A program made the position numbers and the translations under genes. A stretch of 56,000 nucleotides of DNA from Candidatus Fermentibacter danicus (GTDB taxonomy: Bacteria > Fermentibacterota > Fermentibacteria > Fermentibacterales > Fermentibacteraceae): positions 35,980-91,979 of the forward strand of contig LKHC01000089.1 of the NCBI GenBank assembly GCA_001618605.1. Direction: 5' to 3'. Shown in pieces: positions 8,564-17,761 of the stretch. Numbering within the stretch: the stretch's first letter is position 1; each line of letters opens with the position of its first letter. The notes under the pieces are model-generated. The model saw only the letters and a program-made list of their open reading frames with translations. It ran no database searches and was not told the origin of the DNA.

Positions 8564-10132
8564 TTGGAGGACAGGGATCTTCATCCGCTGGAGCTGACGC
8601 TGCTCTCCTACCTCGACGGGGTCGGCGAGGCCTGGGACGAGGAGATTATCGAGAAGAGCGGGATAGGCGGGGAGGGCTCCTACAGGCGGGCGGCCCAGTG
8701 GCTCATCTCCAGAGGGCTGGTCGACGAGGCCGGCGCCTCGGGGGAGACCAGGGTCCTGCTCGGTCCGCTCGGCGAGGAGTGCGCAGCCGCAGGCGGAACG
8801 CCCGAGCTGCTGCTTCTGGATATGGTGGAAGAAGGCACCGGGGACTTCGCCGCCATCCAGGCCGACAGCAGGTTCGATCCCGCCAGGTGGGGAAGCGCCC
8901 TCGGCGCCCTGACCAGGAGCGGCCTCGTCAGGCGCGATGGCGGAAGGCTCGAATCCGCCGGCTCTGAACGGGGGGTCTTCGGCCTTCTGTGGGAGCAGGT
9001 GTACGCCCCGCTGTCGCAGGGCGGGACGGTCGTCCTCGAGAGCCTCGATCCCCAAGTGGCGGCGATGGTCTCCGACAGGAGCCCGAAACGCGGCAGGGGA
9101 AGGGCCGAGTTCCTGCTCTCCACCTCGACCTGGCAGAAGCTCTCCATAAACGAGAACGGAAGATCGGCCCTGGAACGGGCGAAGGCCGGAAGGATAGCCG
9201 GCCGGCTCACGCCGGCGATGCTCGCGGACGGCTCCTGGCGCGGCCTCAGGTTCAGGCGTTACGAGATGGACATACCGGCCGCCAGGATCCACTCCGGCCG
9301 TCTGCATCCCTACAGGGTCTTCCTCGATTCCGTCAGGAGGAAGTTCCTCGCCCTCGGATTCAGCGAGATGAGGGGATCGATCGCCGAGAGCGAGTTCTGG
9401 AACAACGACGCCCTGTTCATGCCCCAGTTCCACCCCGCCCGCGACATCCACGACGCCTACTTCCTCGACACCGGAGGCAGGCGGTTCGCCCCCGCGGCGG
9501 ACATCCTCGCGAAGGTCGCCTCGGCCCACAGGGACGGAGGCGATACGGGCAGCCGGGGGTGGTCCTACGACTATGACGAGTCGCGCGCCGGTCTTCCCAT
9601 ACTCAGATCCCAGGGGACGGCCCTCTCCGCGAGGTGGATGGCGTCCTCCCCCTCCGTCCCGGGCAAGTACTTCGCCATAGCCAGATGCTTCAGGTACGAC
9701 CAGGTCGACGCCACCCATCTGCCCGACTTCTTCCAGGTCGAGGGCATCGTCCTGGGGGAGGACATCAACCTCAGGCATCTCGTCGGCCTGCTCCGCCTCT
9801 TCGCCGAGAGGATAGCGGGAGCCACGGAGCACAAGCTCTATCCGGGCTACTTCCCCTTCACGGAGCCCTCCGTCGAGATGCACATCCGCCATCCGTCCAT
9901 AGGCTGGATGGAGATGGGGGGGGCGGGCCTGTTCCGCCCCGAGGTGACGAAACCCCTCGGGGTCGAGGTGCCCGTGATCGCGTGGGGGCTGGGGCTCGAC
10001 AGGATGGCGATGACCGCCATGGGACTCGCCGACATAAGGGATCTGATGACGGACGACCTTGGGAGGCTGAGGGCCATGAGGGTGAGACCCGAGAGGATGC
10101 CGGGAGGCGGGGGAGGCGTGGCCGATGCCTAA
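8564..10132 (+). CDS. pheS: Phenylalanyl-tRNA synthetase alpha subunit, archaeal/eukaryotic type
   Basis: A 522-residue protein starting at TTG 8564, placed by a GGGAGG site 8 bases upstream and by the family start LHPLELTLLSYL. Residues 1-200 are winged-helix-like repeats typical of archaeal and eukaryotic PheS; common bacterial PheS is about 340 residues with a coiled-coil N terminus. The class II catalytic core follows, with FFQVEGIVLG, GWMEMGGAGLFRPEV and motif 3 GLGLDRMAM. The GGAGLFRPEV form also matches the archaeal type. The enzyme charges tRNA-Phe with phenylalanine as an (alpha-beta)2 tetramer. It overlaps pheT by 8 bases. Confidence 0.93.
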   Translation: MEDRDLHPLELTLLSYLDGVGEAWDEEIIEKSGIGGEGSYRRAAQWLISRGLVDEAGASGETRVLLGPLGEECAAAGGTPELLLLDMVEEGTGDFAAIQADSRFDPARWGSALGALTRSGLVRRDGGRLESAGSERGVFGLLWEQVYAPLSQGGTVVLESLDPQVAAMVSDRSPKRGRGRAEFLLSTSTWQKLSINENGRSALERAKAGRIAGRLTPAMLADGSWRGLRFRRYEMDIPAARIHSGRLHPYRVFLDSVRRKFLALGFSEMRGSIAESEFWNNDALFMPQFHPARDIHDAYFLDTGGRRFAPAADILAKVASAHRDGGDTGSRGWSYDYDESRAGLPILRSQGTALSARWMASSPSVPGKYFAIARCFRYDQVDATHLPDFFQVEGIVLGEDINLRHLVGLLRLFAERIAGATEHKLYPGYFPFTEPSVEMHIRHPSIGWMEMGGAGLFRPEVTKPLGVEVPVIAWGLGLDRMAMTAMGLADIRDLMTDDLGRLRAMRVRPERMPGGGGGVADA

Positions 10133-11789
10133 GATAGAGGTCGCGCGGAGGGATCTCGAGAGGCTCTGCCCCTCTCTGCCCGGGGACGACGCGGTCCTGG
10201 AGGAGCTTCTCGCCTCGCTCAAGGGCGAACTCAAGACCGGTGGCGAGCTGCTCAAGATCGAACTCAACGACACGAACCGCCCCGATCTCTGGTGCGCGGA
10301 GGGTGTGGCGCGGGGCATCTCGGCCCTGAACGGCTACTCCCGCAGATATCTGGTCGATCTCCCGGAACCTTCGGTACGGATCGAGGTGGATGACTCGGTC
10401 ACCGCCGTCCGGCCGTGGATAGCCGCCTTCAAGGCCTCCGGACCTCCGATCGACGAGGAGGCTCTCGCCGCTCTCGTGGCCGCCCAAGAGAAGCTGGCGG
10501 GCTCCTTCGGCAGAAACAGGAAGACCGCCGCCATCGGATTCTACAGGAGCGGGTGCATCTCCTTCCCGGTGAGGTATTCGGCCGTTCCCCGCGATTCGGT
10601 TCGCTTCACCCCGCTCGGGTGCGATTCGGAGATGACCCTGTCCGGGGTGTTGAGCGACACCGAGACCGGCAGGAAATACGCCCACCTCGTGGAAGAGGGG
10701 GCGCTCTGTCCCCTTATCTCGGACTCCTCCGGCAGCGTGCTGTCGTTCCCTCCCGTCATCAACAGCGAGGGAACCGGCCGCGTCTCGGTCGGCGACCGCG
10801 ATCTCTTCTGCGAGGTCACAGGCACCGACTGGAACACCGTCGGCCTTACCGCCTCGATACTAGCATGCAACCTGGAGGACCGCGGATTCAGGATCGAACC
10901 CGTGGAGATCGGGTATCCCCGCGAAACCCCCGACGGCGGCTCCGTCTCGATAACGCCCCGCAGGTTCTGCGACACCCTCTCGACCACCCGGGAGCGCATA
11001 TCGACGGTCCTCGGGATTCTCCCCGACGATGCCGCGATAGAGCGTTCGCTGGCCGGGATGGGATGGGACTCCTGGACAATAGACGGCGCCGTCGTCGAAG
11101 CCCGGATGCCGCCGTACAGGCACGACGGGATGCACGAGGTGGACCTGATCGAGGACATCGCCGTGGGGTACGGACTGAACAGGTTCGAGCCCCTCATGCC
11201 GGAGGGCTATACGATCGGAGCCTCCGCCGCGATCGAGGATCTGGCAGACGCGGTGAGGATCATGCTCGCCGGAGCAGGTTGCGAGGAGGTGTTGCTGCCG
11301 ATTCTCACCTCGGAGGGCAGGCCGGGCACCCCGCCGGGCATAGTGAGGATCGAGAATCCCATGACTCTGGAGTACGGCGCCGTCAGGAACAGCCTGATCC
11401 CAGGCCTTCTGGGGGTCGAGGCCGTGAGTTCGCACACCCCGTACCCGCACCGGGTCTTCGAGGTGGGCGAGGTTCTCGAAAACGGCTCCGGAGACCTGCG
11501 CACGGTCGTCAGACTGGCCGTCTCCATCTCGGGGAACGATGCGGGCTTCGGGGACGTGCACTCGGTAATCGGGCTCATCTGCCACGGACGCGGTCACAGC
11601 CTCGCCCTGACGCCCTCCGGGGACGACAGGTTCATCCCGGGCCGCTCCTGCACCCTGATGGTGGACGGACGCGAGGCGGGCGTCATGGGAGAGGTTCATC
11701 CGTCGATCCTCGACGAACTGGGGATAACCCGGCCGGTGGCTGCATTCGAGCTGGATCTGGAGTCGCTCGGTGGGGCTGTTCAGGGTTGA
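10125..11789 (+). CDS. pheT: Phenylalanyl-tRNA synthetase beta subunit, archaeal/eukaryotic type
   Basis: A 554-residue protein, much shorter than the roughly 800-residue beta subunit of most bacteria. It lacks the N-terminal tRNA-binding (EMAP-like) domain and the C-terminal anticodon-binding domain, as in archaeal PheT. Recognisable parts are the B1-like start (MPKIEVARRDLERLCP), the B3/B4 editing region with ELNDTNRPDLWCAEGVARGI, the B5 domain at about 275-345, and the class II-like core (AVGYGLNRFEP, LEYGAVRNSLIPGLL). It pairs with pheS just upstream. Its end overlaps the GTG start of uvrB by 20 bases. Confidence 0.93.
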   Translation: MPKIEVARRDLERLCPSLPGDDAVLEELLASLKGELKTGGELLKIELNDTNRPDLWCAEGVARGISALNGYSRRYLVDLPEPSVRIEVDDSVTAVRPWIAAFKASGPPIDEEALAALVAAQEKLAGSFGRNRKTAAIGFYRSGCISFPVRYSAVPRDSVRFTPLGCDSEMTLSGVLSDTETGRKYAHLVEEGALCPLISDSSGSVLSFPPVINSEGTGRVSVGDRDLFCEVTGTDWNTVGLTASILACNLEDRGFRIEPVEIGYPRETPDGGSVSITPRRFCDTLSTTRERISTVLGILPDDAAIERSLAGMGWDSWTIDGAVVEARMPPYRHDGMHEVDLIEDIAVGYGLNRFEPLMPEGYTIGASAAIEDLADAVRIMLAGAGCEEVLLPILTSEGRPGTPPGIVRIENPMTLEYGAVRNSLIPGLLGVEAVSSHTPYPHRVFEVGEVLENGSGDLRTVVRLAVSISGNDAGFGDVHSVIGLICHGRGHSLALTPSGDDRFIPGRSCTLMVDGREAGVMGEVHPSILDELGITRPVAAFELDLESLGGAVQG

Positions 11790-13764
11790 GTCCGCCTTTG
11801 AGCCCGCCGGCGACCAGCCACGCGCGATCGAGGATCTGGCGGACGGAATAGGCTCCGGGTTCGAATGGCAGACCCTCCTCGGGGTCACGGGATCGGGCAA
11901 GACCTTCACGATTGCAAAGGTGATCGAGCGTTTCGACCGCCCGGTCCTGGTTCTCAGCCACAACAAGACTCTCGCCGCCCAGCTCTACTCCGAGCTCCGG
12001 GGCTTCTTCCCGGACGCCGCCGTCGAGTACTTCGTGAGCTACTACGACTACTACCAGCCGGAAGCCTACATTCCCTCCTCGGACATGTACATCGAGAAGG
12101 ACGCCGACCTGAACGACGAACTCGACCGCCTGAGGCTCAAGGCCACCGCGGCCCTGATGTCGAGGCGCGACGTTATCGTGGTGGCCTCGGTGAGCTGCAT
12201 CTACGGCCTGGGCAACCCCTCCACCTTCCGGTCGGTCGGTCTCGAACTTGCCCGGGGGGATGTGCTCCCTCCCGAGAAGCTGTGCATGTCCCTCGTCGAG
12301 ATGCAGTACGAGCGCAACGACATAGCGCTCACCAGGAGCAGGTTCAGGGTGAGGGGCGACGTGGTCGACATAGTCCCTTCCTACGCCGATACGGGCATCA
12401 GGGTGGAGTACTTCGGCAACGAGATCGAGTCCATCCGGGAGATGGACCATCTCACGGGGACGCTGCTGGGGGAGATGGAGAGGGTCTTCGTCTATCCGGC
12501 CAAGCACTTCGTCACCGCAGCGCCCGACCTGGACAGGGCCATCACCCTGATCGAGAAGGAGCTCGAGGAGAGGCTCCTCTGGCTGAAGGCCAGAGGCAGG
12601 CTGCTGGAGGCACAGAGGCTTCAGGCGAGAACCGGCTACGATCTGGAGCTGCTTTCCCAGACGGGGTTCTGCCCGGGGATCGAGAACTACAGCCGCCATC
12701 TGGCCGGGCGGGCGGAAGGGGAGAGGCCCGCATGCCTTCTCGACTACTTCCCCCGGGACATGATCGTCTTCATCGACGAATCGCACAGGACCATCCCGCA
12801 GATCAGGGGCATGTACCGCGGCGACAGGGCGAGGAAGGAGACGCTGGTGGAGCACGGCTTCCGTCTCCCGTCGGCCCTCGACAACAGGCCGCTCTTCCTC
12901 GAGGAGTTCGAGCGGATGACCGGCCAGAAGATCTGCCTTTCTGCGACTCCGGCCGAATACGAACTCGATAGATCGGAGCGCGTGGTCGAACTGATCGTCC
13001 GGCCCACGGGCCTGGTCGATCCAGTCATTCTGGTGCGGCCCGCAGTGGGTCAGGTGGACGATCTGATCGAAGAGATACGCGGAACGACGGCGGAAGGCGG
13101 CAGGGTCCTCGTGACCACGCTGACCAAGAAGATGGCCGAACAGCTCGCTTCGTACATGGACGGCCTCGGCATCAGGACGAAGTATGTCCACAGCGAGATA
13201 GACGCGCTCGAGCGAGTATCGATCCTCAGAGAACTCCGCCTCGCGGAATTCGATGTCCTGGTGGGGGTCAACCTTCTCAGGGAGGGTCTCGACCTGCCGG
13301 AGGTGTCGCTGGTGGCCGTCATGGACGCCGACAAGGAGGGCTTCCTGCGCTCCAGGACGAGCCTGATCCAGACCGCCGGCAGGGCGGCGAGGAATCTCGC
13401 GGGCCGCGTCGTCATGTATGCGGATTCGATCACGGATTCCATGCGTGACGCCATCGCGGAGACCGGGCGGAGGAGAGAGATACAGACGGCCTACAACGCC
13501 GCGCACGGAGTCGTTCCCAGGGGGATTGTGAAGACCCGCGAGGAGATAATCCGCGCCACCAGCATCGCTGATTCGATGAAGCGCGACGAGGCGCCGGCCG
13601 CGCTGGTCGATCCCGGTGAGGATCCGGAGAGGGCGGCTGCGCGAATCGAGAAGCTGATGCTCGAATCAGCGGCCAGACTCGAGTTCGAGGAGGCCGCGAG
13701 GCTGAGAGACGAGTTGAGAAAGGTGCTCAGGGAGATTCCCGGAGCATCCGGCCACAGGGGTTGA
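11770..13764 (+). CDS. uvrB: UvrABC excinuclease subunit B
   Basis: A 664-residue protein, normal for UvrB. It starts at GTG 11770 inside the pheT end, which gives the standard N terminus (FRVESAFEPAGDQPRAI). It has Walker A GVTGSGKT at residues 38-45, and the DNA-clamping beta-hairpin region rich in Tyr (SYYDYYQPEAYIPSSDMYIE). Helicase motifs include FIDESH, LREGLDLPEV and QTAGRAARN. The C-terminal UVR motif that binds UvrC is at about 625-660 (LEFEEAARLRDELRKV). UvrB verifies lesions after UvrA loading and recruits UvrC for incision in nucleotide excision repair. No uvrA or uvrC is nearby. Confidence 0.98.
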   Translation: MGLFRVESAFEPAGDQPRAIEDLADGIGSGFEWQTLLGVTGSGKTFTIAKVIERFDRPVLVLSHNKTLAAQLYSELRGFFPDAAVEYFVSYYDYYQPEAYIPSSDMYIEKDADLNDELDRLRLKATAALMSRRDVIVVASVSCIYGLGNPSTFRSVGLELARGDVLPPEKLCMSLVEMQYERNDIALTRSRFRVRGDVVDIVPSYADTGIRVEYFGNEIESIREMDHLTGTLLGEMERVFVYPAKHFVTAAPDLDRAITLIEKELEERLLWLKARGRLLEAQRLQARTGYDLELLSQTGFCPGIENYSRHLAGRAEGERPACLLDYFPRDMIVFIDESHRTIPQIRGMYRGDRARKETLVEHGFRLPSALDNRPLFLEEFERMTGQKICLSATPAEYELDRSERVVELIVRPTGLVDPVILVRPAVGQVDDLIEEIRGTTAEGGRVLVTTLTKKMAEQLASYMDGLGIRTKYVHSEIDALERVSILRELRLAEFDVLVGVNLLREGLDLPEVSLVAVMDADKEGFLRSRTSLIQTAGRAARNLAGRVVMYADSITDSMRDAIAETGRRREIQTAYNAAHGVVPRGIVKTREEIIRATSIADSMKRDEAPAALVDPGEDPERAAARIEKLMLESAARLEFEEAARLRDELRKVLREIPGASGHRG

Positions 13765-13789
13765 CACCCCGGGATGCCTCTTCCATACT
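13761..13789 (+). promoter_or_regulatory. Predicted sigma-70-type promoter for the 13830 gene
   Basis: A perfect TTGACA (13761-13766) overlaps the uvrB stop. A 17-base spacer leads to CATACT (13784-13789). The gene start lies about 40 bases downstream after a purine-rich ribosome binding site (GAGAGGGGG). Confidence 0.7.
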
Positions 13790-13829
13790 AGCACCGCGAA
13801 TACCCAACAACCCTAGAGAGGGGGCATCC

Positions 13830-14444
13830 ATGAAGAGGGTTCTTTTGGTCCTTGCCGCTCTCGCTGTCGCAGCCTTCGCCGCGAATAGCGTGAGGCTCGA
13901 TCAGCCTCTGTCCATCCCCAACACGGACGATCAATTGTCGTACGATGACGGTACGGCCAACTGGCTGACCTGGGGCGGGCTCTACAGGGGCACCTGGTTC
14001 AACCTCGCCGACTTCGGCGGCGGTTCCGGCTCGAGCTGGAACGCCCAGAACGCCGAGCTTTGGTTCTTCCATCACTCGAGCTATCCCTGGGACACCGCCT
14101 CCTTCTACTGCGAAGTCTACAACGGCGATGCCAGCGCTCCTGTGACCCAGCTCAACCAGACCTCGGTCACGGCTCTCCACTACGCGGCATGCTACGCCAA
14201 CTACAGCCCCGAGCTGGTCTGCGAGGCCAATTTCTGGATCATCGCCAACACCGAGCTTTCCAGCGGCGGCTGGCCTTCGATCCTCGGCGACCCCAGTCCT
14301 CCGGCCGTCTGCCACAGCTTCTTCAGCGACGACTTCATCGTCTGGGAGCCGTGGGGCGAGCTGGGCGACTACTTCGTCCGCACCACCGGCACGATGGCTC
14401 TGAGCAGCTCCACCTGGGGCAGCATCAAGGCCCTGTACAACTAA
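13830..14444 (+). CDS. Small secreted protein of unknown function, monocistronic
   Basis: A 204-residue protein. ATG 13830 is chosen over the frame opening at 13761 because it follows a GAGAGGGGG site and begins a clean signal peptide (MKRVLLVLAALAVAAFAANS). The mature part is rich in Trp, Tyr, Ser and Asn (DDGTANWLTWGGLYRGTWF, SSWNAQNAELWFF), as in beta-sandwich extracellular proteins, with four Cys that could pair. No sorting motif is obvious. A consensus promoter, strong ribosome binding site and strong terminator enclose it as a single unit, which suggests abundant expression. I do not recognise the family. Confidence 0.85.
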   Translation: MKRVLLVLAALAVAAFAANSVRLDQPLSIPNTDDQLSYDDGTANWLTWGGLYRGTWFNLADFGGGSGSSWNAQNAELWFFHHSSYPWDTASFYCEVYNGDASAPVTQLNQTSVTALHYAACYANYSPELVCEANFWIIANTELSSGGWPSILGDPSPPAVCHSFFSDDFIVWEPWGELGDYFVRTTGTMALSSSTWGSIKALYN

Positions 14445-14466
14445 GGTTCTACAGGTTCGTGGCTGC

Positions 14467-14501
14467 AGGGGCGCCGGCTTTGCCGGCGCCCCTCTTCTTT
14501 T
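14467..14501 (+). terminator. Strong intrinsic terminator
   Basis: A perfect 12-bp stem (AGGGGCGCCGGC paired with GCCGGCGCCCCT) with a TTT loop spans 14467-14493 and is followed by CTTCTTTT. It lies 23 bases after the stop of the secreted protein gene. Confidence 0.9.
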
Positions 14502-14583
14502 CCATCCTGCCCGGGAGTCTCCGACCACGACATGTCTCTCCTATGGATTCCATCCCGGGAATACTCCCCTACTGGAGGATTGA

Positions 14584-16329
14584 TTGAGCGTAACGGTCGC
14601 AAGGAGTTCCGGCTTCTGCTGGGGGGTCCGCAGAGCCGTCGATCTGGTCCTGGCCGAACTCAAGCGGGGCAAGGGTCCGTTTCGCGTTGTCGGGCCGCTC
14701 GTGCACAATCCACTCGTGCTGGAAGCGCTCGCGGAGAGAGGGGTCGAGTGCTGCGAGGATCCGTGTACGACCGACGGCGGGGTACTGTTCCTCAGGACTC
14801 ACGGAACGACTCTGGAGGAACGGCGGATCCTTTCCGAAAACGAATCCGTCAAGATCAAGGATCTCACCTGTCCGAGGGTCGGCCGGGCGCTTTCCGTAGC
14901 GGGTTCGAGGCGGGCGGAAGGCCACGACGTGATAATACTCGGGGATCCAGGGCACCAGGAGGTCAGAGCGCTGAGATCCTATGCGGGCGGGGAGTCGTCC
15001 TTCGTGATCCAGGGCCCTTCGGACGTGGCGGCGCTCCCGCCTCTCGGGAACCCCTTCCTTCTCTCGCAGACCACGCAGGATTACGAACTCTTCGACAGGA
15101 CCGTAGAAGCGCTCCTCGATCGGTTTCCGAACCTCCGCTGGGAGAATACGATATGCGAGTCCACCTCCTCCAGGCAGGAGGAGCTGCGTCGCCTGTTCCC
15201 CAATGCCGACTGCGTAGTGGTCGTCGGCGGGAGGGACAGCGCCAATACGGCGCGTCTCGCGGCCATAGCAGGTGACCACGGCCTGCCCGCCATGCTCGTC
15301 GAAAAAGCGGAGGATCTCGATCCGGCGGTCATCGGCGCCTTCAGACGCATAGTCCTGACCGCAGGCGCCTCCACTCCGAGCTGGGCCATCAGGAGGGTGC
15401 TCGGCAGGCTCCAGGAGATCCAGGGAACGCGGGTGAGGGCGGCCTACCGGATTCTCCGGAATCTCGTCTTCGCCAACTGGCATATCCTCGTAACGGCTCT
15501 GCTGATCGGCCTTGCCGGAGGGGCGATGACGGGGAGGAGCGCCATGTCCAGGCTCCTGCCGTCCGTAGTGTCGGCTCTCGTGCTCTTCGCGCTCCACAAC
15601 TTCAACGCAATACTCGAATCAGGCTTCTCCAGAGTCGAGAGCGAGGAGAGGCAGGTATTCATACGGAAGCGCGTCAAGTCCTTCGCCGTAAGCGGCTTGA
15701 CCGCGCTGGCCATCGCCGTCTGCCTCGCCCTGAGGCTCGATGCCGTCTACGGGATCGTCTACGCATTGTCTCTCGCACTCTATGCGGCATACTCCAGCCC
15801 GCTCCTGGGGAGCAGCAGGCTTCCTCCCGGCGGACTGAGAGCGATCCCGGGCTCCCGCGACATACTGTTCGCCCTGGGCTGGGTCATATTCCTCAGCCTG
15901 CTTCCGGTGGCGGCGGAAAGCCTCCGCGGCGTGAACGGGATACCCTGGCCTGGGGTGGCCGTATGGTCGCTTCATCTCTTCTTCCTTTTCCTGGGCAGGT
16001 CGCTGATGATGGACCTGGTAGACATCCAGGGGGATGCGATGATCGGGAGGGACACGATCCCGCTCGCCCTCGGCGTCCGCAACAGCAGGAACCTGCTCCT
16101 GGTCTTCATGGGCGCCCCCGTGATCCTGACCACGGCGTCCGTCGTCGCGGGATTCCTGCCCGTGGGCGCGCTCTTCGCGCTGGTAGGCAACGTGTATCTT
16201 CTCTGGGGGTATTCGCGCGTCAGCCGCACACCGTTCCCCGGCGAGCTGATCACCCGCATCGCCGGAGACGGCGCGCTCTTCGCAGCCGGAGCCGCATCCC
16301 TGGCTTTCGCTCTTATCATGGGCCGGTGA
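14584..16329 (+). CDS. ispH: IspH (HMBPP reductase) fused to a UbiA-like prenyltransferase membrane domain
   Basis: A 581-residue protein read from TTG 14584, with GGAGG at 14574-14578. Residues 1-280 are IspH, the last enzyme of the MEP isoprenoid pathway. The three [4Fe-4S] cysteines are Cys12 (SGFCWGVRRAV), Cys96 (LTCPRVGR) and Cys191 (ENTICESTSSRQ); active-site histidines lie in VHNP, RTHGT and GHQEV. From about 290 to 581 there are eight or nine hydrophobic segments and a UbiA-type second motif, DLVDIQGDAMIGRDTIPLALG. The first Asp-rich motif (NDxxD) is not intact; the equivalent place reads HNFNAILESGFSRVESEER. One reading frame links both parts with no stop. A fused route from isoprenoid precursor to prenyl transfer is inference. 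Confidence 0.88.
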   Translation: MSVTVARSSGFCWGVRRAVDLVLAELKRGKGPFRVVGPLVHNPLVLEALAERGVECCEDPCTTDGGVLFLRTHGTTLEERRILSENESVKIKDLTCPRVGRALSVAGSRRAEGHDVIILGDPGHQEVRALRSYAGGESSFVIQGPSDVAALPPLGNPFLLSQTTQDYELFDRTVEALLDRFPNLRWENTICESTSSRQEELRRLFPNADCVVVVGGRDSANTARLAAIAGDHGLPAMLVEKAEDLDPAVIGAFRRIVLTAGASTPSWAIRRVLGRLQEIQGTRVRAAYRILRNLVFANWHILVTALLIGLAGGAMTGRSAMSRLLPSVVSALVLFALHNFNAILESGFSRVESEERQVFIRKRVKSFAVSGLTALAIAVCLALRLDAVYGIVYALSLALYAAYSSPLLGSSRLPPGGLRAIPGSRDILFALGWVIFLSLLPVAAESLRGVNGIPWPGVAVWSLHLFFLFLGRSLMMDLVDIQGDAMIGRDTIPLALGVRNSRNLLLVFMGAPVILTTASVVAGFLPVGALFALVGNVYLLWGYSRVSRTPFPGELITRIAGDGALFAAGAASLAFALIMGR

Positions 16330-16372
16330 TCGTGTTCAGGCCCGATTCGTCCCGACAGCCGGAGGTCAAGAC

Positions 16373-17674
16373 TTGATCGACAGGTATTCCGTTCCAGAGA
16401 TGACAGCGATCTGGTCCGACGAGTCCCGCTTCTCCAGATGGCTTTCCATCGAGATACTGGCGGTCGAGGCCCGCGTCCTAGCCGGGGAGGTTCCGCAGGG
16501 CGACCTCGATCTGATCCGGGCGGGGGCCAGGTTCGATCCGGCACGGATCGCCGAGATAGAACTGGAGACCAGGCATGACGTGGTCGCATTCCTCACCTGC
16601 GTCTCCGAGGGGCTCGGCCCCGAATCCAGACACATCCACTACGGGATGACCTCCAGCGACATACTGGATACCGCTCTCGCCATGCAGATCAGAGACTCGT
16701 CGAAGCTCATATCGGATGCTTTAGCCGCCTATGGCAGAGCGCTGGAGTCTCTCGTCGAGAGGACAAGGGGTATCGCCTGCATCGGCCGGACTCATGGGAT
16801 GCATGCCGAACCTACGACACTCGCGCTGAAGTTCGCAGGATTCCTGACGGAGTGCCGGCGTGTGGAGCGCCGCTTCTCGGAGGCTTCTGCCGAAGCCTGC
16901 GTTGGCAAGTTGTCGGGCGCCGTCGGCACTTATGCCCATCTCGATCCGTCCGTCGAGGAGTACGTCATGGCGAAGCTCGGCCTCCGACGTGAGGACGTCG
17001 CCACACAGGTCGTCGCCCGCGACAGGCATGCCGCCTTCCTGTTCTCGCTCGCCTCGATCGGCACGGCCGTGGAGAGGTTCGCCACGGAGGTCAGACACCT
17101 CCAGAGAACCGAGGTCGGGGAGGTGGAGGAATCCTTCGGGTCCGGTCAGAAGGGCTCGAGCGCAATGCCCCACAAGAGGAATCCGGTACAGAGCGAGAGG
17201 CTCTGCGGCTTCGCCAGACTCCTCCGCGGATATCTTCAGACCGGCCTCGAGAACTCGGCGCTCTGGCACGAGAGGGACATCAGCCATTCGTCCGCCGAGA
17301 GGTTCATACTGCCGGACGCCTGCGGCGTGGCCCTGTACGCTCTGGGGCGCGCCGCCGATCTCGCCTCGGGGCTGCGCATCTTCCCCACGGCGGTTTCGCG
17401 CAATCTCGCCCTGGGAGGGGACCGCTACGCCTCGCAGGCCGTGCTGCTGGCCCTGATCGACCGCGGCTATACCCGCGAGAGGGCTTATGCAGCCGTGCAG
17501 CGGGCCTCCATGCGCGCCCAGGAGAGCGGGGGGAGCTTCCTCCGCGAAGCCGCGCTGGAGGACGACATATCCTCCGTGCTCGATCCAGCGGCGCTGGCCG
17601 ACCTCTGCAGCCTGGAGCGCCACATACGCCACGAGGACGAAATGCTCCGCAGAGTGCTGCCGGAACGCCGGTGA
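16373..17674 (+). CDS. purB: Adenylosuccinate lyase
   Basis: A 433-residue protein starting at TTG 16373 behind a GGAGGT site at 16361-16366; the N terminus MIDRYSVPEMTAIWSDE is typical of the family. The fumarase/aspartase superfamily signature GSSAMPHKRNP is at residues 261-271, with HYGMTSSDILDTA and the catalytic-His loop GRTHGMHAEPTT also present. PurB removes fumarate from SAICAR and adenylosuccinate in purine synthesis. It lies about 1.3 kb upstream of purL, separated by the GAF protein. Confidence 0.97.
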   Translation: MIDRYSVPEMTAIWSDESRFSRWLSIEILAVEARVLAGEVPQGDLDLIRAGARFDPARIAEIELETRHDVVAFLTCVSEGLGPESRHIHYGMTSSDILDTALAMQIRDSSKLISDALAAYGRALESLVERTRGIACIGRTHGMHAEPTTLALKFAGFLTECRRVERRFSEASAEACVGKLSGAVGTYAHLDPSVEEYVMAKLGLRREDVATQVVARDRHAAFLFSLASIGTAVERFATEVRHLQRTEVGEVEESFGSGQKGSSAMPHKRNPVQSERLCGFARLLRGYLQTGLENSALWHERDISHSSAERFILPDACGVALYALGRAADLASGLRIFPTAVSRNLALGGDRYASQAVLLALIDRGYTRERAYAAVQRASMRAQESGGSFLREAALEDDISSVLDPAALADLCSLERHIRHEDEMLRRVLPERR

Positions 17675-17761
17675 CGGCGTGTTGGCGGGACGGACCGCAC
17701 CGCCGATATTATCCAGCCGCATGATGTCGCAACCGTCTTCCTCCGGGAGGGAGGTGCCGGA

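Noticed and set aside
8519-10318. 599-codon minus-strand open frame opposite pheS
   Set aside because: pheS is certain on the plus strand; the antisense frame is a composition shadow.
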